From: Planctomycetota bacterium
GTDB lineage: Bacteria; Planctomycetota; UBA1135; UBA2386
Assembly: GCA_016794565.1 (NCBI GenBank)
Contig: JAEUHQ010000131.1
Span: 1 to 43,624, forward strand
Direction of reading: 5' to 3'
DNA: 43,624 nucleotides
A program made the position numbers and the translations under genes. The notes beneath the pieces are model-generated. The model did not search any database, had not been told where the DNA came from, and was given only the letters and a program-made list of their open reading frames with translations. This document shows positions 27,673 to 35,571 of this stretch, in pieces. The number at the start of each line of letters is the position of its first letter. Within the stretch, counting starts at the first letter, position 1.

Positions 27673-29332
27673 ACGGGCAGCCGGCGCCGTTGTAGCGCAC
27701 GCGGATCGCGCTGCTGAGGCCGAGGATGCCGAGGATCGGCGGGCTCGGGATCAGCGTCGCGGCCTGCAAGTGCACGTCGCCCCACAGTGCGTCGACACCC
27801 GTCGTGTGCAGGCCGGTGCCCGCGGCGTCCGTGACGAAGCCGCCGAGATTGCCGAATGCGTTGGCGTCGATGAAGAAGTCGCAGCCGGGCACGATGGGGG
27901 CGCCGGCGATGGGGCCGCTGAACAGCAGCACGTAGGGCACCGCAGGGGCCGACGTGACCATGATGCCGAATGCCGCGTTGCCGGCGGTGGGCAGGCCGCC
28001 GTTGCCGGTGAGCGTCGCGGCCGGGGTTCCGCAGCCGTTCCCGAGGTGCACGATCGGCACGTAGGCGGGAACCGACGTGGCGACCGTGACGGTCAGTGCA
28101 CCGGGGCCCGGATCCGCTTCGTCGATCGACGCGTTGCCCGCGACCGGGGCCGCATCCGAGTCGAACCAGAAGTTGCGCACCTGATTCCAGCGGTGCGCGT
28201 TGCCGGCGGGGGCCTGGAAGACGATCTCGCCGCCGACCACGGAACTCGTCCAGTCGTTCAGCGGGTTCTGGTCGATGTCGCGCGAGCCGATGTTGAGCAC
28301 CCGCGCGCTCGAGCAGACCGGGAGGCGGAACGACGCTCCACCGCGGTTGTTGTCGATGTTGTGGACCGCGTATTCGTAGTGCCAGAGGCCGTTCGTGGGG
28401 CCCGCCACCTTGACCGCGACCGCGAAGCGACCATCGCTCGTGCCGGCGAACGTGCCGTCACCGTTCTGGCCGATCGTCATCGTCGAGCCGGCCCAGCGCG
28501 TCAGGATCGAGCCGTACGTCGCCACCGACGTCGGCGCGACGATCGACCATGTGCTGCCCGTCCACGTGAGGCCGAAGGGGCGCGACATCATGTTGTTGCC
28601 GCGGTTCTCGACCCGTTCGCCTTCGTGGATGACCTGGATCTGGAAGTAGAGGCTGCCGGTGAGCGTGCCTTGCAGCTGGTTCTCCATGATGCGGACGCGG
28701 CTGTCGAGCGCGGAGAGGCCGCTGATGCTGAGGCTGCGGACTCCATCGGCCGGCAGCGGGTAGCCCGCCTGGCCAGGGTGGCCGATGTCGAAGAAGCTGC
28801 CGACGTGGGCCCACGTGCCGAGCCACGGGTTGATCTCGCCCGGCGCGCTGAGCCAGGTCTGGCTCGCGTTCGTGCTGGCGCCGTAGACGTCCGAGCACTT
28901 CACGCCGCACTGCTGTCCGCCGTTCGGTGGCTGTGTGCACGAGCCGCCGCAGGTCGACGAGCTGTTGGTCGACGTGAACGCGTGCTTGCAGAACGACCAG
29001 TCCGAGATCTGCTGGAAGCGACCGTTCACCTCGCGACAGACGAGGAACGAGAACTTCGGATGGTCGGTCTTCATCTGGTTGACGGTGCTCGTGCCCGCCG
29101 ACTGCCACTCCACCGGCACCAAGCCCGGGTTGCAGAGCTGGTTGCGGAAGGACAACGCCATCTCGCCGTTCGGGAAGACGCCCGTGCGACCGTTGAAGAC
29201 GAACCCGCCGCTGGCGGTGGTTGCGCCGACGTCGGTGAGGGCGCCGTCGTAGTTGGCGCCGCGTTCATTGGATTGTGCGAGAGCAGCGCCGCTGATGGCG
29301 GCGGTGAGCAGCAAGGAGATGCTTCGGTGCAT
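27671..29332 (-). CDS. Secreted Cys-containing protein, paralogue of the upstream gene
   Basis: A 553-residue exported protein with signal peptide MHRSISLLLTAAISGAALA and probable cleavage before QSNERG. It aligns end to end with the neighbouring 550-residue protein: LSFRNQLCNPG, DHPKFSFLVCREVNGR, INPWLGTWAHVGS, QVIHEGERVENRGNN, YGSILTRWAGSTM and DIDQNPLNDWTSS all have counterparts. Cysteines cluster at about residues 125-145 (CGGSCTQPPNGGQQCGVKC), suggesting disulfides. The C-terminal 110 residues (IVPGCDFFIDANAFGNLGG, SSAIRVRYNGAGCP) form a module also seen in the other secreted proteins here. It is convergent with the NRPS gene, with only 15 bp between stops. No known domain or activity is recognised; a surface-exposed structural or binding role is a guess. 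Confidence 0.85.
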   Translation of the reverse strand: MHRSISLLLTAAISGAALAQSNERGANYDGALTDVGATTASGGFVFNGRTGVFPNGEMALSFRNQLCNPGLVPVEWQSAGTSTVNQMKTDHPKFSFLVCREVNGRFQQISDWSFCKHAFTSTNSSSTCGGSCTQPPNGGQQCGVKCSDVYGASTNASQTWLSAPGEINPWLGTWAHVGSFFDIGHPGQAGYPLPADGVRSLSISGLSALDSRVRIMENQLQGTLTGSLYFQIQVIHEGERVENRGNNMMSRPFGLTWTGSTWSIVAPTSVATYGSILTRWAGSTMTIGQNGDGTFAGTSDGRFAVAVKVAGPTNGLWHYEYAVHNIDNNRGGASFRLPVCSSARVLNIGSRDIDQNPLNDWTSSVVGGEIVFQAPAGNAHRWNQVRNFWFDSDAAPVAGNASIDEADPGPGALTVTVATSVPAYVPIVHLGNGCGTPAATLTGNGGLPTAGNAAFGIMVTSAPAVPYVLLFSGPIAGAPIVPGCDFFIDANAFGNLGGFVTDAAGTGLHTTGVDALWGDVHLQAATLIPSPPILGILGLSSAIRVRYNGAGCP

Positions 29333-29464
29333 GGTGCTGAAGACCGAGGGAGTGCTGGCCCGGGAAAGTGCCGGACCGAGAGACTTGGGGGCCGCGGGAT
29401 CCTAGCCACGATCGCGCCGGACCGGGAGGGCGGCCTTCTCGCGGAAGGGGCTCCGTACGCGCAG

Positions 29465-29524
29465 CGCCCCGCGTGCCGGAGCAGGCCGGCGCGCGGGGCG
29501 CGGTGGCCGCCAGCGAGGCGGCCA
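29465..29524 (-). terminator. Tandem GC-rich hairpins between the two paralogous secreted-protein genes
   Basis: Two inverted repeats lie just after the stop codon of the upstream paralogue (29561). TGGCCGCC (29504-29511) pairs perfectly with GGCGGCCA (29517-29524) around a 5-base loop. CGCCCCGCG (29465-29473) pairs with CGCGGGGCG (29492-29500), with a further GCCGG/CCGGC inside. The strength and position fit a transcription terminator or 3' stabiliser for the upstream gene. The lack of T residues leaves its type uncertain. The rest of the 228-bp gap (29333-29560) would hold the promoter of the downstream paralogue; no hexamers stand out. Confidence 0.5.
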
Positions 29525-29560
29525 GGAGCAGGGGATGTCACGCCCGCGAAGCGGGGAGGC

Positions 29561-31213
29561 TCAGTTGCAGCCGGTTCCGTTGTAGCGGACCGTGACGCCG
29601 CTGCTGAGGCCGACGATGCCGAGGATCGGCGGCGACGGGATCAGCGTGAGCGCCTGGATGTTCAGGCTGCTCCACGTGATGTCCACGCCGGTCGGGATCG
29701 TCGACACGCCCGCACCGTCGGTGATCCATCCGCCGAGGTCGCCGTAGGCGCCGAGGTCGATGAACAGGTCACAGCCCGGAATGATCGTGCCGCCCGCGAT
29801 GGGGTTGCTGAACAACGGGATGAACAGCGTGCCCGGCGCCGACGTGAAGGTCAGGCCGAACGACGGGTTGCCCGTGACCGGGAAACCGCCCGAGCCGGTG
29901 ATGGTCATCGCCGGCGTGCCGCAACCGGGGCCGAGGTTGACGAGCGGCTGGTAGCCGGGCACCGAGGTCGGCACGGAGACCGTGAGCGCACCCGGGCCGA
30001 CGGCGGCTTCGTCGATGGTCGACGTGCCGCTGACCGGCGCGGCGTCGCTGTCGAACCAGAAGTTGAACATGGTGTTCCAGTTCTGGGGGTTCGACAGCGG
30101 AGCCGTCCACGACAGCGTCCCGCCGGAGAAGGACGAGGTCCAGTCGTTGAGCGCGTCCTGGTCGATGTCGCGGAAGCCGATGTTCGTGACCTGCGCGGTC
30201 GGGCAGACCGGCAGGCGGAACGCGGCGCCGCCGCGGTTGTTGTCGATGTTGTGGACGATGTACTCGTAGTGCCAAACGCCGTTCGTCGGGCCGGTGACCT
30301 TCACCGCGACCGCGAAGCGGCCATCGTCCGTGTTGTTCCAGAGGCCGCCGCCATTCTGGCCGATCGCCATCGTCGAGCCGGTCCAGCGGGTCAGGATCGA
30401 GCCGTAGGTGGCCGAACCGGTCGTCGTGGTGGACCAGTTCGTACCGCTCCACGAGAGCGTGAACGGGCGCGACATGGTGTTGTTGCCGCGGTTCTCGATC
30501 GGCTCCCCTTCGTGGATCACGTGGATCTGGAAGTAGAGGCCGCTGGTCACGGTGCCTCCGAGGGAGGCCTCCTTGACCGTCACGCGGTGCTCGACGGCGT
30601 CGAACGCCGGGGTGCTGCCCTTGATGCCGTCGGTCGGGGATGCACCCGGCCACGCATCGAAGTAGCTGCCGACGTGGTTCCAGGTGCCGAGCCAGGGATT
30701 GATCTCCGCGGGCGGGCCGAGGTAGGTGCGGCTGCCGTTGTTGTTGAACGTGTAGACGTCCGAGCAGCCGACGTACATCGTCTCTGCCGACGCGCCGTTC
30801 GCGCACGTGCCGCACGAGCCCGGATCGTTCAGCGAGAGGAACGCGTGCTTGCAGTAGCTCCAGTCGGAGATCTGCACGAGCCGGCCGTTCACTTCCCGCG
30901 CGACGATGAACCCGAACTTCGGGTGGTCCTCCGACATCTGCGAGCCGACGGGGGAGTTGTCGGCCGCGAACCATGCGAGGTCCAACCCGCCAGGGTTGCA
31001 CAGCTGGTTCGTGAAGGACACCGCGAGTTCCCCGTTCGGGAACGCCGAGCCGCGTCGGCCCCAGTAGTTGGCGCCGCTGATGTTCTCGAGTGCGCCGTTG
31101 TAGCCGCTGGAGATGGGCGATGCGCTGGTGCCGCGCGAGTTCGACTGTGCCATCAGGTCGCCGCAAGCCGCAGTGGCGGCCAAGGCGAGCACGAGGAGGG
31201 TTCTTCGTTGCAT
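29561..31213 (-). CDS. Secreted Cys-containing protein, paralogue of the downstream gene
   Basis: A 550-residue exported protein starting at MQRRTLLVLALAATAACGDLMAQSN (ATG at 31213); the open frame further upstream is GC-driven. The signal could be cleaved after LMA, or the Cys in ATAAC could be lipidated. Key blocks shared with the downstream paralogue are VSFTNQLCNPG, DHPKFGFIVAREVNGR, SDWSYCKHAFLS, INPWLGTWNHVGSYFD, QIHVIHEGEPIENRGNN, YGSILTRWTGSTM and FRDIDQDALNDWTSS. A shorter Cys group (CGTCANG, then YVGCSDVY) sits where the paralogue has its larger cluster. The C-terminus again has the module with PGCDLFIDLGAYGDLGG and GVTVRYNGTGCN. The pair clearly arose by duplication and has since diverged considerably. 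No enzymatic motif is recognised. Confidence 0.86.
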   Translation of the reverse strand: MQRRTLLVLALAATAACGDLMAQSNSRGTSASPISSGYNGALENISGANYWGRRGSAFPNGELAVSFTNQLCNPGGLDLAWFAADNSPVGSQMSEDHPKFGFIVAREVNGRLVQISDWSYCKHAFLSLNDPGSCGTCANGASAETMYVGCSDVYTFNNNGSRTYLGPPAEINPWLGTWNHVGSYFDAWPGASPTDGIKGSTPAFDAVEHRVTVKEASLGGTVTSGLYFQIHVIHEGEPIENRGNNTMSRPFTLSWSGTNWSTTTTGSATYGSILTRWTGSTMAIGQNGGGLWNNTDDGRFAVAVKVTGPTNGVWHYEYIVHNIDNNRGGAAFRLPVCPTAQVTNIGFRDIDQDALNDWTSSFSGGTLSWTAPLSNPQNWNTMFNFWFDSDAAPVSGTSTIDEAAVGPGALTVSVPTSVPGYQPLVNLGPGCGTPAMTITGSGGFPVTGNPSFGLTFTSAPGTLFIPLFSNPIAGGTIIPGCDLFIDLGAYGDLGGWITDGAGVSTIPTGVDITWSSLNIQALTLIPSPPILGIVGLSSGVTVRYNGTGCN

Positions 31214-31383
31214 GGTATTGGGTGGACCTGGGATGGGTTGGGGCCGCGGGAGCGTAGCACCCGACCCTGCTCTGGCAAGCAGCGGGATCGTGTGCAGACA
31301 TTCGCGGTACGACTCGTCGCTCGGCGAGCGCTCGCCGCGGCGGTGCGCCGAAACGGTCCGCGTGGCGGCGCGGCTTGCCGCGA

Positions 31384-31731
31384 TCAGCGCGGGTCGAAGT
31401 TCAATCCGCACTCGGGGCAGCGCGTCGCGCCCGCGGTCTTGAACTTCGTGAGGCACGCCGGGCACTCCGTCTCCTCCGCGTCCAGATCGGCGGTGCGATC
31501 GGCGAGAGGCAGCCCTTCGCGCACGACCATGCGGTCGAGGTGGCGCTGGTGCACTGCGACCGCGCGCTGGGTCTCCGAGCTCGCGACCGCGAGCCAGGCG
31601 CGCGGCTCCCAGCCGCCGGGAATGGGCCCCGAAGTGGAGCGGATGCCATCGGCGGCCAACTGCTGCGCGATCTCACGCAGGTAGTCGGCCTTGCCCTGGA
31701 ACACGATCTGCATGCCGGCGGGAACGTTCAC
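31384..31731 (-). CDS. Small zinc-ribbon protein
   Basis: A 115-residue cytoplasmic protein using a GTG start at 31731, or 109 residues from the ATG at 31713. The N-terminal part (MQIVFQGKADYLREIAQQL) resembles a small ferredoxin-like alpha/beta domain of the kind seen in DUF2007-type proteins. The C-terminus has a zinc ribbon, CPACLTKFKTAGATRCPECG, with two CxxC knuckles 12 residues apart. Such proteins are often protein-interaction modules; no function can be assigned. It is divergent from the ATP-grasp gene with about 90 bp between starts. The 170-bp gap to the upstream end of the secreted-protein gene shows no recognisable element. Confidence 0.82.
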   Translation of the reverse strand: MNVPAGMQIVFQGKADYLREIAQQLAADGIRSTSGPIPGGWEPRAWLAVASSETQRAVAVHQRHLDRMVVREGLPLADRTADLDAEETECPACLTKFKTAGATRCPECGLNFDPR

Positions 31732-31821
31732 GGCCGCAGTCTACGCCGCGCGACGCGGGCTGCCACGCCGGCGTACGTCTCTGCCGTTGCGACGGGCCGC
31801 TGCCGCGGCGATCGTGTCGCC

Positions 31822-32724
31822 ATGCGCCTCGCGTTGGCGACCCGCCGTGACCTTCCCGCGTGGGAGATCGACGACCGGCCGCTGCACGCGGCGCTCGCGA
31901 AACGGGGCGCGTCGGTCGAGATCCCGATCTGGGACGATCCGTGCGTGGACTGGACCGCATTCGACGGCGTGCTGGTGCGGACGACGTGGGACTACCAGGA
32001 GAAGCTGCCGGCGTTCCGCGATTGGGCCCGCCGCGTCGCGCGCCTCGCCCCGCTGCACAACCCCGTCGGAGTCGTCGAGTGGAACACGCACAAGCGCTAT
32101 CTGCACGACCTCGAACGCGACGGCGTGAAGATCGCACCGACGCGCTGGCTCGCGCGCGGCTCGACGGTCGACGTCGCGGAGACGGTCCGTGCGGAAGGGT
32201 GGGCGGAGGGCTTCCTGAAGCCATGCGTCGGAGCGACCGCGCGCGAGACCCTGCGCTTCCGTGCCGATGCCGACGGTCTCGCCGCCGCACAGCGCCACGT
32301 CGATCGGCTGCTGCCGGACGAGGATCTCATGCTGCAGCCGTTCCTTCGCAACGTGCTGCAACGGGGAGAGTGGTCGGCGATCTTCGTCGACGGGCGCATC
32401 TCGCACTGTGTGCGAAAGATCCCCGTTCCCGGCGACTATCGCGTGCAGGACGACTTCGGCGCGCGCGACGAGCCGTATCGTCCGACATCGGATGAACTCG
32501 CGGCCGCGGTCGAAGCCATGGCCTCGGCGACGCGCCGGCGCGGTGCGTGTCCGGCAGCGGACGGCGAGCCGCTTCTCTACGGTCGCGCCGACTTCTTGTG
32601 GGACGACGAGGGCGGTTGCGTGGTGACGGAACTCGAGCTCGTCGAACCATCCCTGTTCTTCCGTCACTCTCCTTCGGCCGCTGATCTGCTGGCCGACGCG
32701 TGGCTGCGGCGACTCGCGCGTTGA
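31822..32724 (+). CDS. ATP-grasp family ligase-like protein
   Basis: A 300-residue cytoplasmic protein starting at MRLALATRRDLPAWEID (ATG at 31822). The fold order fits ATP-grasp enzymes: an N-terminal substrate-domain stretch (DGVLVRTTWDYQEKLPAF), a central ATP-binding region (GFLKPCVGATARETLRF, LMLQPFLRNVLQRGEWSAIF, RKIPVPGDYRVQDDFG) and a C-terminal metal-binding part (YGRADFLWDDEGG, VTELELVEPSLFFRH, whose Glu/Asp residues would bind Mg-ATP). The family joins a carboxylate to an amine or thiol through an acyl phosphate. From memory it most resembles the glutathione-synthetase-like/DcsG group, whose substrates vary, so none is assigned. No biosynthetic partner lies adjacent, and it is convergent with the secreted-protein gene at 32770. 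Confidence 0.88.
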   Translation: MRLALATRRDLPAWEIDDRPLHAALAKRGASVEIPIWDDPCVDWTAFDGVLVRTTWDYQEKLPAFRDWARRVARLAPLHNPVGVVEWNTHKRYLHDLERDGVKIAPTRWLARGSTVDVAETVRAEGWAEGFLKPCVGATARETLRFRADADGLAAAQRHVDRLLPDEDLMLQPFLRNVLQRGEWSAIFVDGRISHCVRKIPVPGDYRVQDDFGARDEPYRPTSDELAAAVEAMASATRRRGACPAADGEPLLYGRADFLWDDEGGCVVTELELVEPSLFFRHSPSAADLLADAWLRRLAR

Positions 32725-32769
32725 ACGGCGGCTGTCGGCGCCGCGGTGTGGCAGCTCCTTCCCGGTTGC

Positions 32770-34209
32770 TCAGCGGACGTGGAGCGACTTCGCCGCGCGT
32801 TCCAGCACATCGGCATCGTCCGCCGCTGCGATGATGCGGTCGACGACGAGGAGCAGGTCCTCCTGCACGAGCACGAAGATCTCGCGCTGCGGACCGTTCG
32901 GAGCATCGGCGCCGCGCGGCGGGCAGACGTAGGTGCGTGACCGCCCGCCGCACTTGTGTTCGACCCACGCGGTCGCCGCGTCCTCGCCGAGGCGCAGGTC
33001 GTTCGCGTCGCACAGATTGTGGACCCAGTCGTCGGCCGACAGCGGGCACCATGCGCCGAGGCGCCGCGGCGAGCCGAAGCCGGACAGGTAGAGGCGGCTG
33101 CCGCGCGGGCTCTCCCACACGACGCGAAACAGGGAGCTGCCGCTGCGCTGCTGCACCTGCCACCCGTCGGGGCCGGTCAGCGAGATTCCGTACCGTTCGT
33201 TGTGGTAGGCCTGCCCCGTGACGACGCCGCCCGTGTGGGCGAGGAACGCCGTGGCGATGGCCTTCGCGCGATCGGCGTTCGTGTCGAGCACCCGGTACGT
33301 CGCGAGCAGATCCTGCACGTTCTTCGTGCGTTGCCGCATCGACGTCTCGAGTCCGCGCACGAACAGCGTGTGGTGCAGAGCGCCGAACGTCACGACGAAC
33401 AGGACCGCCTGCTCGGCACCGATCGACAACTCGAGTCGCGCTCCCTCGAGTCCGGCGGGCGGCTCTTGTCGGTGCGCAGGCGGGAGCCACGCGGTGACAT
33501 CGAGCAGTTTCGCCGTGCTCTCACGCTTCCTGAGGCTCTCGCCGAGGTGGCGGGCCATCTCGATGGCCGTGCGGTTCTTCGAATCGAACTGCACCGACAC
33601 GTCGCACGCGAGGTCGGTGCCGACGAAGTAGAACGTCGCGGCTTCCAGTGCGGGCGCGCGTTCCGAGAGTGCGGGCACGCACAGCCACCCCGGCGCTCCG
33701 CCGAACTCGTAGTTGCACGGCGGGCAACGGAGCACGTCGTTCGTGGTGGCGTGCCCATCGGTCGGCACTTCGACCTCGAGGGTGGGCACGACGTTGCCCG
33801 CGGCATCGCGTCGCACGACGAGGATCGTGTCCTCGCGGAAGTGCTCCGCGGGCTTGTCGGCGGGGGCGTTCTTGCAGCCCTCGGCGCGGATGCGGTGCTC
33901 GACCCGGACGATCGTGCGATCGCCGACGGTGCGCGGGTCGCCAGCGATCGTCGACTCCTGCGTCACGCGGGTGCCGTCCACGAACAGCTGCTCCAGCTGC
34001 TTCATCCGGATCGCGTGTGCACCCGGGTGGTCGGGCGCGAACGCGGCCCCGTACTCACGGACGTCGCGGTGCGCGAGCGCCTCGTCGAGGCGTTGCAGCA
34101 GCGACCGGATCTCTTCTCTGGCGATCGCGCGGCGTGCTTCGCTCGCCTGTGCGCAGATCGGCGCCGTGCCGACCACCAACACCGTGAACCACGTTCCGCA
34201 GCGCGTCAC
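32770..34209 (-). CDS. Secreted protein of unknown function, last gene of an ECF sigma operon
   Basis: A 479-residue exported protein. The GTG at 34209 is chosen because it follows GGAGG by eight bases, overlaps the stop of the upstream gene by four bases (GTGA, translational coupling), and directly opens a signal peptide (VTRCGTWFTVLVVGTAPICAQA). The open frame upstream of it is antisense noise. Residues about 20-120 resemble an NTF2/SnoaL-like domain (LDEALAHRDVREYGAAFAP, GDRTIVRVEHRIRAEG). A Cys pair group follows (LRCPPCNYEFGGAPGWLC), and more Cys occur near the end (WCPLSADDWVHNLC, CGGRSRTYVCPP), suggesting disulfides. It may be an input to, or effector of, the sigma/anti-sigma pair; that is inference from the operon only. 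Confidence 0.82.
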   Translation of the reverse strand: MTRCGTWFTVLVVGTAPICAQASEARRAIAREEIRSLLQRLDEALAHRDVREYGAAFAPDHPGAHAIRMKQLEQLFVDGTRVTQESTIAGDPRTVGDRTIVRVEHRIRAEGCKNAPADKPAEHFREDTILVVRRDAAGNVVPTLEVEVPTDGHATTNDVLRCPPCNYEFGGAPGWLCVPALSERAPALEAATFYFVGTDLACDVSVQFDSKNRTAIEMARHLGESLRKRESTAKLLDVTAWLPPAHRQEPPAGLEGARLELSIGAEQAVLFVVTFGALHHTLFVRGLETSMRQRTKNVQDLLATYRVLDTNADRAKAIATAFLAHTGGVVTGQAYHNERYGISLTGPDGWQVQQRSGSSLFRVVWESPRGSRLYLSGFGSPRRLGAWCPLSADDWVHNLCDANDLRLGEDAATAWVEHKCGGRSRTYVCPPRGADAPNGPQREIFVLVQEDLLLVVDRIIAAADDADVLERAAKSLHVR

Positions 34210-34883
34210 CGGGGGCCTCCGGAAGCGGTCCGGCGCGGGAGCCAGGTGCGGTCGGGAGCCCAGTCGGGGAGGGCGAGCGGATCGTCGTCGCGCTCTGCGA
34301 CGGTCAGTGCGGCGGCCAGCGCGGTCGGCGCGAAGGCGTGCGCGAACACGCGCCGTTCGGCGTGCACGAGTCTCGCCTCGAACGGATCGATCTGGCGCGG
34401 GCCGTCGCCGAAGAGCAGCCAGAGCACGAAGCCCGCCGCGATGGCGAAGAGCGGCCACGCGCGGCGCAGTATGCGGGCGGAGAAGCCCACGGCGGTGTCG
34501 AGGGGTGCCGTCGAACGCTCGTCGGCGAGCGCCGCGATCGTGCGCGCGACGAACTCCGGCGAGGGCTCCGGCGCCGAGTGGCGGGCCAGCAGGTCGTGCC
34601 AACGCCGTGACTCGTCGGACGCGATGGCGCCGACGGTCCGTGCCACGAAGTCCGACGATGGCGTCGGCAATGCGAACGTCGGCAACGCGTCGCGCAGCGC
34701 ATTCTCGAGGTCGCGGTCCGCGATCAGTTCCTCGTCGTGGCACGACTGCATCGCCGCGTCGGCGAATTCCGCCGTCGGCGCGAAGCCGGGCGGCATCGGC
34801 AGTTCGAGCCACTCGTGCTCCCCCGGGAAGGGCGTGCCGGAGGGCCCGATCGCGGCGTCGTTCTCGTCGTGGCGATCGTTCAT
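34206..34883 (-). CDS. Putative membrane anti-sigma factor
   Basis: A 225-residue protein with one transmembrane segment (AWPLFAIAAGFVLWLLFG, about residues 146-164), an N-terminal cytoplasmic part and a short outer C-terminal part. It contains an internal repeat, DFVARTVGAIASDE and EFVARTIAALADER, about 40 residues apart. There is no HxxxCxxC zinc anti-sigma motif. The gene sits three bases after the ECF sigma stop codon, with GGAG nine to ten bases before its ATG, and overlaps the next gene by four bases. This position and topology are the main reasons for calling it an anti-sigma factor that holds the sigma factor at the membrane; sequence alone is not conclusive. Confidence 0.7.
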   Translation of the reverse strand: MNDRHDENDAAIGPSGTPFPGEHEWLELPMPPGFAPTAEFADAAMQSCHDEELIADRDLENALRDALPTFALPTPSSDFVARTVGAIASDESRRWHDLLARHSAPEPSPEFVARTIAALADERSTAPLDTAVGFSARILRRAWPLFAIAAGFVLWLLFGDGPRQIDPFEARLVHAERRVFAHAFAPTALAAALTVAERDDDPLALPDWAPDRTWLPRRTASGGPR

Positions 34884-34886
34884 TCG

Positions 34887-35468
34887 TCAGGCTCCGGCCT
34901 TCAGGTACGGGGCGAGGTGCTGCCGCAGCGCTTCCTTGGCGCGGAACAGCCGGGACTTCACCGTGCCCTCGTTGACGCCCGTGATCTGCGCGATCTCGCT
35001 GTAGTCGAGGTCCTCGTACTCGCGCAATACGAACACCATCCGCTGGTCCTCGCCGAGGGACGCGAGCGCTTCGCCGATGCGGCGTCCGAGTTCGGCGTTC
35101 TCGGCGTCCTGCTCCGGGCGCAGTTCGCGCCGGTCGGGCAGTTCGCGCGGTGCCTGGTCCTCACCGACCGCGTGCAGGCTCGTCGTCGGGATGCGGCGCC
35201 GCTTCAGCACGTCGTAGCAGTGGTTGCGCACGAACGTGTAGACCCACGTCGTGAACTTGGCGCGCTTCCTGTCGAAGGTGCCGATCGCGCGGAAGACCTT
35301 CAGGAAGACCTCCTGCGCGAGGTCTTCGACTTCGCGGCGATAGCCGGTCCCGAGGAACCGGAAGATCGTCGCGATGACCGGGCGGTGCAGCGCCTCGACG
35401 ATGGCTCTGCACGCCGCCTGGTCGCCACGCTGTGCGGCGAGAACCATGGTGTCGGTGATCTCGGTCAC
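34887..35468 (-). CDS. ECF-type RNA polymerase sigma factor (RpoE-like)
   Basis: A 193-residue sigma-70 family protein. It begins with GTG at 35468 (VTEITDTMVLAAQRGDQAA); an ATG seven codons later is the alternative. Region 2 covers about residues 10-85 (YRREVEDLAQEVFLKVFRA, KFTTWVYTFVRNHCYDVLKR, including the promoter-melting helix), and region 4 about 125-185 (LASLGEDQRMVFVLREYE, LDYSEIAQITGVNEGTVKS, LFRAKEALRQHL). It is the first gene of a tight operon with the membrane protein and secreted protein downstream (3-bp gap, then 4-bp overlap). ECF factors usually transcribe their own operon, and an imperfect direct repeat and a GGAAC element lie just upstream of its start. Confidence 0.96.
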   Translation of the reverse strand: MTEITDTMVLAAQRGDQAACRAIVEALHRPVIATIFRFLGTGYRREVEDLAQEVFLKVFRAIGTFDRKRAKFTTWVYTFVRNHCYDVLKRRRIPTTSLHAVGEDQAPRELPDRRELRPEQDAENAELGRRIGEALASLGEDQRMVFVLREYEDLDYSEIAQITGVNEGTVKSRLFRAKEALRQHLAPYLKAGA

Positions 35469-35485
35469 GGAGTGGCTCGTTCCGA

Positions 35486-35521
35486 AGCCGCGGTGATTCG
35501 AGCCGCGGTGATCCGGGTTCC
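35486..35521 (-). promoter_or_regulatory. Direct repeat and GGAAC element upstream of the ECF sigma operon
   Basis: On the plus strand AGCCGCGGTGAT occurs at 35486-35497 and again at 35501-35512, a 15-bp period with one mismatch per full unit. On the coding strand of the sigma gene, GGAAC (35521-35517) lies just upstream of the repeats, about 50 bases before the start codon. GGAAC is the usual -35 core of ECF promoters. A -10 would fall near 35497-35500, inside the repeats. The element could be an autoregulated promoter with a tandem operator. This is read by eye from one locus. Confidence 0.35.
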
Positions 35522-35571
35522 TCGGATTCTGGCCGTCGGATCCGCTCGAGTCACGGCATTCGCCGGTCGCG

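Noticed and set aside
27770..31684. A 1304-codon open frame on the plus strand
   Set aside because: It spans two genes and their intergenic hairpins on the opposite strand and has no start signal or domain.
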